A program made the translations under genes and the position numbers. Source: a virus. From it: a stretch of 64,000 bases of DNA. The notes below the pieces were generated by a model. It did not search any database, was not told the origin of the DNA, and saw only the letters and a program-made list of their open reading frames with translations. Location: positions 1 to 64,000 of the IMG/VR virus record IMGVR_UViG_3300042261_001653, one strand, 5' to 3'. Below are positions 50,330 through 55,438 of the stretch, piece after piece. The stretch's first letter is position 1. Each line of letters starts with the position of its first letter.

Positions 50330-50334
50330 CACAT
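50074..50334 (-). CDS. Small protein in a hairpin-tiled gene (86 aa)
   Basis: It starts MCLPGEVEVEDFVKTHEVPR and contains STKVIVVRLKPEQLPEIKSR and IIAKPFEVLWRQHLKQVRCC. The order of strands and helices looks protein-like, and the ATG follows 1 nt after the stop of the small gene at 50336, so coupling is possible. The stem-loops raise doubt on whether the RNA, the protein or both matter. No family known. Confidence 0.5.
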   Translation of the reverse strand: MCLPGEVEVEDFVKTHEVPRPSLIFSGFRNDYGAKKSTKVIVVRLKPEQLPEIKSRGIKTPAIIAKPFEVLWRQHLKQVRCCLLEA

Positions 50335-50335
50335 A

Positions 50336-50434
50336 TTAAAAGGCCGCCAAAAGCAGCCAAATGATGCACACCCCGCCGAGGGTTAACCCCATACCAATGA
50401 GGTCAACCACCGTAGTAGATAAGCTATTTTTCAT
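50336..50434 (-). CDS. Very small membrane protein (32 aa)
   Basis: A 32-residue frame reads MKNSLSTTVVDLIGMGLTLG and continues as GVCIIWLLLAAF, one membrane span. An extended -10 (TGGTATAAT) ends 8 bp before its ATG. Start, stop and promoter spacing support it, but it is short. Confidence 0.45.
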   Translation of the reverse strand: MKNSLSTTVVDLIGMGLTLGGVCIIWLLLAAF

Positions 50435-50442
50435 GGCGTATT

Positions 50443-50448
50443 ATTATA
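50443..50448 (-). promoter_or_regulatory. Extended -10 promoter element
   Basis: On the minus strand TTGGTATAATAATACGCC precedes ATG 50434, with TATAAT at 50443-50448 and TGG directly before it. It is a shorter version of the GGTATAATTAATTGAA block; no clear -35 at the usual distance. Confidence 0.5.
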
Positions 50449-50559
50449 CCAACCAATACGCTTCAATATTCGCCCGGGCCTTAATCCATATCGAATGGCT
50501 TACTCCTTAGGCTAATCAATAGCATTAACAAAAATACTATTGCCACCACCAGCTTGGGA

Positions 50560-51225
50560 TCAACTGACATTTGCGGGTCCTTTAACTACATCTAGTCCAA
50601 CCCCAATTGAGGCTGTACCACCCGCAGCAGCTACAGATGCGGCAGCTGCACGAGCAACCACATCGAGTAGATTGTTGAGCTGTAAGAAAAGGTACTTACA
50701 TGCCTCCTCTTTACCCATGCCAGGATTAGCTTCCTGTATGATAGAAACCAACTTAGGCATATCTTCAATTGGAACATTTTTGCACGCTTGTTCCAACTCA
50801 TCCGCCAACCCCAACTTCACTGTTTCTTCAAACACTTCAGACCTTTCTTCACAATGGTTGATTATGTCCATGATCGGACTTTTTACGCTGCGCAATTCCT
50901 TGATCAATTTGGTCAAGGCACAGCCAATGCCCACATACCTACAGAATGCATCGTTGCGACTACAATTTGCTGTAGCTGCCGCAACGAAGTTATCTTTTGG
51001 ATCGAACAACTCTAATGTTGTACTGCCACCTTTGCACAGCAGATTTGACAAATCTACATCTGCTGTTTCATATTTGGCCCTGAGTACGTACTGTACTTGG
51101 CCGTTTACCAGTTTCGCATAACATCTCCTATGAGTTATGCGAATATTGTACCCTTCGAGTTTCAACGCCTCGAACCGAGGTTGAACGTAATCTAACACTG
51201 ATTTCTTTTTCTCTTGGGCATCCAT
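50560..51225 (-). CDS. Hypothetical protein (221 aa)
   Basis: It starts MDAQEKKKSVLDYVQPRFEA; the N-terminal 100 residues look alpha/beta, the middle helical (ALTKLIKELRSVKSPIMDII) and the end is Ala/Val/Gly-rich. No family recognised. Several perfect stem-loops lie in the gene (50898-50903/50913-50918; 50952-50958/50980-50986 enclosing 50960-50964/50971-50975; 51113-51122/51134-51143; 51154-51159/51169-51174). TTGGAC and TTAAAA (17-bp spacer) end 4 bp before the ATG. Confidence 0.6.
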   Translation of the reverse strand: MDAQEKKKSVLDYVQPRFEALKLEGYNIRITHRRCYAKLVNGQVQYVLRAKYETADVDLSNLLCKGGSTTLELFDPKDNFVAAATANCSRNDAFCRYVGIGCALTKLIKELRSVKSPIMDIINHCEERSEVFEETVKLGLADELEQACKNVPIEDMPKLVSIIQEANPGMGKEEACKYLFLQLNNLLDVVARAAAASVAAAGGTASIGVGLDVVKGPANVS

Positions 51226-51330
51226 TTTTTTTTAACTATGTTTGACATGTGAGTCCAACGTGAAATTGGGTGTCAGCACAATTCCACTTTTGCGCCATTG
51301 GACTGGAATAACCGCGACCCCAGCAAAAAT

Positions 51331-51359
51331 AAAAAAGGAGACCTTACTCAAGGGTCTCC
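51331..51359 (-). terminator. Rho-independent terminator of the tmRNA
   Basis: On the minus strand GGAGACC (arm 51353-51359) pairs with GGTCTCC (51337-51343), then a run of six T follows (51331-51336). It lies 23 bp after the tmRNA 3-prime end. Confidence 0.88.
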
Positions 51360-51381
51360 CAAAACAACTACACTAACAAAT

Positions 51382-51801
51382 TGGTGGATGCGACCGGGGG
51401 TTGCACCCGGTGTCCATACGACTTAATCTGCCTTCACTACAATCTTAGTTTATTTTTATCTCGGAAAATCTAGTTAATAAACAAACTGTGTATTTTCCTA
51501 GTTGCTTAAGTTTCGGTTAGCCAATCACAACACTTAGCACCTACATCTGTTAAAATGACGGAGATAAAAAATAACAGGTACTTTATTATCTACGGGCAGT
51601 AACTCAAGCTACTGCGACTTGGGAGTTTGTTACTTCCTGAGGAAAGAACACGCCGTCTACCTCATGCATCGCAACAAAACTAACCTTCTCTGGATTATAA
51701 GAGTTGGCATTTGATTTTCGATCACCTTTTAACGAGGCCAAGTGATCAACCTCGGATTGCGAAGTACAAATGCTCATCGTGTGTCGAATCTACACGCACC
51801 C
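51382..51801 (-). ncRNA. ssrA: Transfer-messenger RNA (tmRNA)
   Basis: A 420-nt minus-strand RNA. The 5-prime end GGGTGCG (51795-51801) pairs with CGCATCC (51386-51392) as acceptor stem, followed by ACCA ending encoded CCA at 51382. GTAGATTCGACAC near the 5-prime end and CCGAGG with PK1 (GAGG/CCTC plus GATCAC/GTGATC) are diagnostic. The T-arm CCGGGTGCAACCCCCGG has TGCAACC as loop, unlike the usual TTCAANC. The tag reading frame (51604-51708) starts GCC AAC, so the tag begins A-N-S-Y-N and ends Q-V-A-V-A before TGA, 34 residues, long for a tag. Confidence 0.93.
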
Positions 51802-51810
51802 ATAAAAAAG

Positions 51811-51839
51811 AGTTTAATTAAAGTCTCAGAAAAAAGCAA
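51811..51839 (-). promoter_or_regulatory. Promoter of the tmRNA
   Basis: On the minus strand TTGCTT (51834-51839), a 17-bp spacer and TAAACT (51811-51816) end 9 bp before the 5-prime end of mature tmRNA. It overlaps the last codons of the small gene at 51826. Confidence 0.6.
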
Positions 51840-51972
51840 CAGCGGCGATTAAAGCTAAAAAAAGAATCGCGATAGCTATTAACGTGTTTCCACCTGTATG
51901 GTGATGCTTAGGCTGTATAGTATAAATTGGTTGAAAAGCTAACGTGTTAACCCAGAAGTATTTAGACTTCAT
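51826..51972 (-). CDS. Small membrane protein (48 aa)
   Basis: A 48-residue frame: MKSKYFWVNTLAFQPIYTIQ, a His-rich piece (PKHHHTGG), then a membrane span (NTLIAIAILFLALIAAVAFF). The ATG overlaps the stop of the gene upstream (ATGA), which suggests coupled translation of two small membrane proteins. Confidence 0.6.
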   Translation of the reverse strand: MKSKYFWVNTLAFQPIYTIQPKHHHTGGNTLIAIAILFLALIAAVAFF

Positions 51973-52091
51973 TTAACCCTCTTGGTTTGGGTTACAGCTA
52001 GCTTTGAATCTGTGTAAACAATATAACCTATTAGCGTTATATTAATCGCCAATAGGACAATCAGCCATTTTTCGAATTTTGTGAATTTCAT
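51969..52091 (-). CDS. Small membrane protein (40 aa)
   Basis: A 40-residue frame: MKFTKFEKWLIVLLAINITL, then IGYIVYTDSKLAVTQ with a single membrane span and charged ends. It lies behind a GGTATAATTAACTGA promoter and a leader hairpin with T-tract. With the overlapping gene at 51826 and the lipoprotein at 52232 it could take part in envelope or lysis functions, which is only an inference. Confidence 0.55.
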   Translation of the reverse strand: MKFTKFEKWLIVLLAINITLIGYIVYTDSKLAVTQTKRVK

Positions 52092-52096
52092 TGGTT

Positions 52097-52168
52097 AAAA
52101 AAAAGCTTCGAAATCCTTGGTTTATTTTTGAGGTTTACCAAGGGTTAATCTTCTCTCAGTTAATTATA
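52097..52168 (-). promoter_or_regulatory. Promoter and hairpin leader of the small membrane-protein pair
   Basis: On the minus strand GGTATAATTAACTGAG (TATAAT at 52163-52168) has a T-run 16 bp upstream and is followed by a stem-loop (arms 52115-52121 and 52137-52143) and then an eight-T tract (A-run 52097-52104) that ends 5 nt before the ATG at 52091. Confidence 0.55.
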
Positions 52169-52184
52169 CCAATTTCCATAGGTT

Positions 52185-52214
52185 AAAAAAAGAGGGGAGT
52201 ATAACAGCTCCCCT
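52185..52214 (-). terminator. Rho-independent terminator (minus strand)
   Basis: Arms 52193-52199 and 52208-52214 (AGGGGAG/CTCCCCT) with an 8-nt loop are followed by a seven-T tract and AACC on the minus strand. It ends the lipoprotein gene at 52232, and its T-tract sits at the -35 position of the next promoter. Confidence 0.85.
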
Positions 52215-52231
52215 GCCTTTAGACCTCCTTT

Positions 52232-52387
52232 CTAGTTTAAGTATTCCCACTTCCCGTTGGAATACCTATAATAATCCTGGGCGCCGGTTAACCCAGGTTT
52301 TTTTACGATATCCCCATTTCTGGGGCCGGTACTAGTGGGATTACAACCGCATAATCCCACCAAGAAAAACATGATCAACCACCTCAT
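52232..52387 (-). CDS. Small lipoprotein (51 aa)
   Basis: The frame begins MRWLIMFFLVGLCGCNPTST, a short signal with a lipobox-like LVGLC/LCGC, followed by a polar region rich in Pro, Gly and Tyr (PGLTGAQDYYRYSNGKWEYL). It is a likely outer- or inner-membrane anchored lipoprotein; outer spanins can look like this, but no partner is proven. A promoter block of the repeated type lies 47 bp upstream. Confidence 0.6.
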   Translation of the reverse strand: MRWLIMFFLVGLCGCNPTSTGPRNGDIVKKPGLTGAQDYYRYSNGKWEYLN

Positions 52388-52433
52388 TGTGTTCTTTCTA
52401 CTGCCGAGCTACGAGCCAAGCGGGTTTCAATTA

Positions 52434-52439
52434 ATTATA
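52434..52439 (-). promoter_or_regulatory. Extended -10 promoter element GGTATAATTAATTGAA
   Basis: On the minus strand GGTATAATTAATTGAA with TATAAT at 52434-52439. ATTTTT lies 16 bp upstream as a weak -35, as also seen at 46547. The leader to ATG 52387 is about 40 nt. Confidence 0.6.
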
Positions 52440-52519
52440 CCTCTATCTGACTGACAAAAATAAATAGGGCCTAGAACGTTAATCCTAGGCCCATCGTAGT
52501 TAATAGCTAAAAATAAAGA

Positions 52520-52894
52520 TTATCCTGAAATAGGGATTTTCCTTATCTGATTGATTTCTTCCTTGGACTTCTTAAACGTAATCGTAAGTACGCCATTTTC
52601 CAATTTACAGGTAGCCGTATTTTCATCTACCTCGGTTTCAAGCGTTACTGACTTGTTTATCTTACGTGTTTTGCTTTCACCCTTTACCGTAACCGTATTA
52701 CTGTCCTTATCAAAACTAATCTCGATTTGCTCTTTGGTTAAGCCTGGAACATCGAAATTAATTTCCAGATCAGTTTCACGGTATTCGGTGTTAATACCTA
52801 GATCCCAGCTTTTGAACGTCGGAACGCAAGAAAACAAGCGATCCATGAAGGTGCCGAGATCTTGGTTACGTTGATTGTATTTAACTAATTGCAT
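52520..52894 (-). CDS. Small heat-shock protein (Hsp20 / alpha-crystallin)
   Basis: This 124-residue protein has the alpha-crystallin domain: YRETDLEINFDVPGLTKEQI, NTVTVKGESK, and LENGVLTITFKK with the GVLTI motif, ending QIRKIPI. It would hold unfolded proteins, perhaps during assembly of the large virion proteins. AAAGGA lies 8 nt before ATG. The promoter is a perfect sigma70 consensus, so it is probably strongly expressed, likely early. Confidence 0.92.
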   Translation of the reverse strand: MQLVKYNQRNQDLGTFMDRLFSCVPTFKSWDLGINTEYRETDLEINFDVPGLTKEQIEISFDKDSNTVTVKGESKTRKINKSVTLETEVDENTATCKLENGVLTITFKKSKEEINQIRKIPISG

Positions 52895-52931
52895 CGTTTA
52901 TTTCCTTTCTATTGTTAAGGGTTCAAAAAAA

Positions 52932-52959
52932 ATTATAGCAAATTTTAAAAGTGTGTCAA
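52932..52959 (-). promoter_or_regulatory. Consensus sigma70 promoter of Hsp20
   Basis: On the minus strand TTGACA (52954-52959), a 16-bp spacer and TATAAT (52932-52937), both perfect. Unlike the leaderless group, it has a leader of about 30 nt with a Shine-Dalgarno. Confidence 0.85.
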
Positions 52960-52969
52960 TATGTCGCAC

Positions 52970-53230
52970 TTAATATCTGCAACATCCTGCACCGCAATCA
53001 CAAAGCGCTGGTGGAGGTGTCAGCCACTTAACATTTTCTCCCAGTGGCACTCCACTCCGCCTAAACTCCTGGCGTTCGTTAAATCCGTCTTCGTAGCCTT
53101 GGCTGTAAGCTTCATTAATCCTGGCCGCCAATAAATCGAATAATTGCTTATTGCGATCAAGCACTTCTTCTTTTTTAGGCCGTAGCTCTTCCAGCATTTT
53201 CTTTAGTTTTTCGATATCGATGTCATTCAT
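52970..53230 (-). CDS. Small hypothetical protein with Cys-rich tail (86 aa)
   Basis: The start is set at ATG 53230 (MNDIDIEKLKKMLEELRPKK), with GGAAAG upstream. It is a helical protein that ends with CDCGAGCCRY, a possible metal-binding tail. It is the second gene of a two-gene operon; the upstream stop is 4 bp away. Function unknown. Confidence 0.6.
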   Translation of the reverse strand: MNDIDIEKLKKMLEELRPKKEEVLDRNKQLFDLLAARINEAYSQGYEDGFNERQEFRRSGVPLGENVKWLTPPPALCDCGAGCCRY

Positions 53231-53234
53231 AGTT

Positions 53235-53423
53235 TTACTTTCCGTTTTCGATACTCTCAAAAGAAATGTCCGGTGGCAAGTCTTTCGATTGAGTAAATTT
53301 TACATCGACGATCTGCACTCCTTCAGCAGCGTCTCCTTCAGTCACCAAACATGGACCAGTAAAAAATCCAGTTTTACCGTTACTCAGCGTTACGTATATT
53401 GATTGATAGCGTTTCGTATCCAT
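53235..53423 (-). CDS. Small hypothetical protein (62 aa)
   Basis: A beta-rich small protein (YVTLSNGKTGFFTGPCLVTE) starting at an ATG that lies 6 bp behind a promoter with the shared layout. No family is known. Confidence 0.6.
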   Translation of the reverse strand: MDTKRYQSIYVTLSNGKTGFFTGPCLVTEGDAAEGVQIVDVKFTQSKDLPPDISFESIENGK

Positions 53424-53429
53424 GAAGAC

Positions 53430-53457
53430 AACATACCCGCTAACTTTGCTTTGTCAA
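53430..53457 (-). promoter_or_regulatory. Sigma70-like promoter, leaderless layout
   Basis: On the minus strand TTGACA (53452-53457), a 16-bp spacer and TATGTT (53430-53435) are followed by 6 bp and ATG 53423. It matches the layout of the 5201 promoter base for base in spacing. Confidence 0.75.
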
Positions 53458-53532
53458 TGCTGTGCCGTATTTTTTGGAGATTTGTTATTTTGCTGGACTC
53501 AAGCGGTACAAAAGCGTAAAACGTATTTTGCA

Positions 53533-54729
53533 ATGATCAAAAGCGCAAAAGTAACACTGAAATATTCCAACGCAAATAAATTGGAAAATATCGCGTTATT
53601 TGTTGCGGAATACCGTAGAGTATTTTCTTTTTTTGTGGATGCCTTGTGGCAGGCGACAGATATTCCTGCATTATTGCCTAAAGAATGGACAAGTCGAGTA
53701 ACTGACAGCTGGCTATCTGCGGCAGCGATACAATGCGCAGGAAAACAGGCAAGTGGCGTTGTCCGAGGATGTAAGAAAAAACAAGCCAAACGTTTGTGGC
53801 AAATAAATAAATTTAAAGCCGAAGGACAATTTAAAAAAGCGCGTAAGCTGCAATGTATTTACGCTTCAATTAAACTTTCCAAACCTAGCGTGGTCGTAGT
53901 TAATCCTGACTTAGACTCTCGCTTTATTATAATTAACACTACCGCCACAAATTCTTTTGATGGCTGGGTTACCTTAAAAGGATTAGGAAATAAACTAAAG
54001 ATAACTGTTCCATTTAAAAAACATAAGCATTTCAACAAAATGCTTGCGGCTGGCACTTTAAAAAAAGGACTTAGACTTTCAACAACTGCGTTGATACTGA
54101 TGTTCGATTTGCCGGACCCAATACAAAGGACAGACGGAAAACGAATCGGAATAGATATAGGTCAAATAGCCGCCTTAACTTGTTCAGATGGCCAGGCTGT
54201 TGAAGCTGATAAACATGGGCACACTTACCAATCCATTTGCAATAAATTGGCTCGTAAGAAAAGAGGAAGTAAAAATTTTAAACAGACCGAAAGACATAGA
54301 TCAAATTATCTACGCTGGGCCGTCAACCAGTTAGACCTTCAAGGTGTAAAAGAAGTTAACTTGGAGAACATCAAGCAGTTACGAAAAGGTAAACGAACCA
54401 ATCGCTTGATGTCTCATTGGAATTACGCCGAACTTTTTGATGTGTTGGAATCAAAACTTAGTGATGCTGGTGTCCAGATAAACAAAGTTTCTTCCACATA
54501 TACAAGTCAAAGATGTTCGGTATGTGGTTGGGTTCGGAAAGGAAACCGTAAAGGAAAGTTGTTCAAATGTGATAAATGCTCGTTTGAGTGTGATGCGGAT
54601 TTGAACGGTTCCTTGAACATTTCTTTTGATCTTCCTCCGATAACAAAGGAAGAGCGATTGCGGCAAGCCAATAGGAAAGGCTTCTATTGGAATGCTGCAA
54701 GTGAGGCACTTACAGTTCCTCATGCCTAA
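53533..54729 (+). CDS. tnpB: TnpB (RNA-guided nuclease of IS605-type elements)
   Basis: The start is set at ATG 53533 (MIKSAKVTLKYSNANKLENI); the frame opens 111 bp earlier. About 398 residues. RuvC motifs: RIGIDIGQIAAL (Asp), EVNLENIKQL (Glu), and a zinc finger with last Asp CSVCGWVRKG ... CDKCSFECDADLNGSLNI. The N-terminal part is shorter than large TnpB but complete in motifs. No tnpA lies next to it; a damaged tnpA sits at 9.6 kb. It may be a non-autonomous element or a co-opted nuclease. Confidence 0.9.
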   Translation: MIKSAKVTLKYSNANKLENIALFVAEYRRVFSFFVDALWQATDIPALLPKEWTSRVTDSWLSAAAIQCAGKQASGVVRGCKKKQAKRLWQINKFKAEGQFKKARKLQCIYASIKLSKPSVVVVNPDLDSRFIIINTTATNSFDGWVTLKGLGNKLKITVPFKKHKHFNKMLAAGTLKKGLRLSTTALILMFDLPDPIQRTDGKRIGIDIGQIAALTCSDGQAVEADKHGHTYQSICNKLARKKRGSKNFKQTERHRSNYLRWAVNQLDLQGVKEVNLENIKQLRKGKRTNRLMSHWNYAELFDVLESKLSDAGVQINKVSSTYTSQRCSVCGWVRKGNRKGKLFKCDKCSFECDADLNGSLNISFDLPPITKEERLRQANRKGFYWNAASEALTVPHA

Positions 54730-54850
54730 AAAAAGCAACGATCAGCCTGTGTGCGTTAAATGCGGACCACGAGGCTTCGTTCTGACTGTGGCGGGTTTCA
54801 AAATACCCACACTGACGAGCAACTGTAAACTTCCAGTCAATTTTAATTTG
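54730..54850 (+). other. Possible right end and omega-RNA region of the tnpB element
   Basis: After the tnpB stop lies a gene-free stretch with a GGGT/ACCC stem-loop near 54788-54810 and other short stems. In IS605-type elements the guide (omega) RNA spans the end of tnpB and the right end, so this is the expected place. No exact end could be set. A short open frame overlapping the stop (54692-54934) is judged non-coding. Confidence 0.35.
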
Positions 54851-54856
54851 TCAAAC

Positions 54857-54885
54857 TTGCTTCTAATTAAGCCACATGCTAAGAT
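54857..54885 (+). promoter_or_regulatory. Promoter of the tail gene cluster
   Basis: TTGCTT (54857-54862), a 17-bp spacer and TAAGAT (54880-54885). A 35-nt AT-rich leader with AGAAAG follows before ATG 54921. Unlike others it is not leaderless. Confidence 0.5.
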
Positions 54886-54920
54886 AAAAACAGAACAAAT
54901 CACAGAAAGAAAAATAAAAT

Positions 54921-55349
54921 ATGGCGGGTTTTAAAATGAACGCTTTAATCACCCAGTTGTTTACTCACTGGTCTGGTTCTACACAGCTTCCCAAGGCTTC
55001 CGGCGGCACTACCGCACTCTACGTTGGCTTGATGACCGTGGCTACAGATACGGCTGCCACAATTACGGCCTCGTCAGTTGGTAACGTTTCAGAAGCTACC
55101 TATTCAGGGTATGCCCGTATTCAGGGCGCTTGGACAGCTAATGGAACCACCAATCTACGTAATAATGCTGAAATTTCCTTTACGGCTGTCGCCGGCTCAA
55201 CCGTATATGTCTGCGGTATTGGCCTGTATGACGCAGCCACTAACGGCAATCTTCTATACTACGGACCACTAACCGGTGGCAATAAAACTATTCTCGTTGG
55301 TGATACTCCTAAGATTTCCGTTAACGCCCTTACCTTGGCCGAGACCTAA
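54921..55349 (+). CDS. Phage tail/structural protein (142 aa)
   Basis: The protein starts MAGFKMNALITQLFTHW and follows a common phage tail pattern: TTALYVGLMTVATD, YSGYARIQGAW, and VCGIGLYDAATNGNLLYYGP with LVGDTPKISVNALTL at the end. This type often sits on fibres or baseplates. It heads a run of tail-associated genes. Confidence 0.7.
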   Translation: MAGFKMNALITQLFTHWSGSTQLPKASGGTTALYVGLMTVATDTAATITASSVGNVSEATYSGYARIQGAWTANGTTNLRNNAEISFTAVAGSTVYVCGIGLYDAATNGNLLYYGPLTGGNKTILVGDTPKISVNALTLAET

Positions 55350-55438
55350 TTCAAGGTAGATGGACGATTCGGTGATTTTAAATAAAAGCGTCAGTAAAGG
55401 GCGTGGCATTATCGCGCCCAATTTAAATATTTCTTAAC

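Noticed and set aside
51382-51440. A tRNA gene
   Set aside because: The T-arm and CCA end look like tRNA, but no D- and anticodon arms follow; the 5-prime partner is 400 nt away with PK1, so it is tmRNA.
54692-54934. 80-codon frame after tnpB
   Set aside because: It begins inside tnpB, spans the putative right end and promoter, and has no protein-like pattern.
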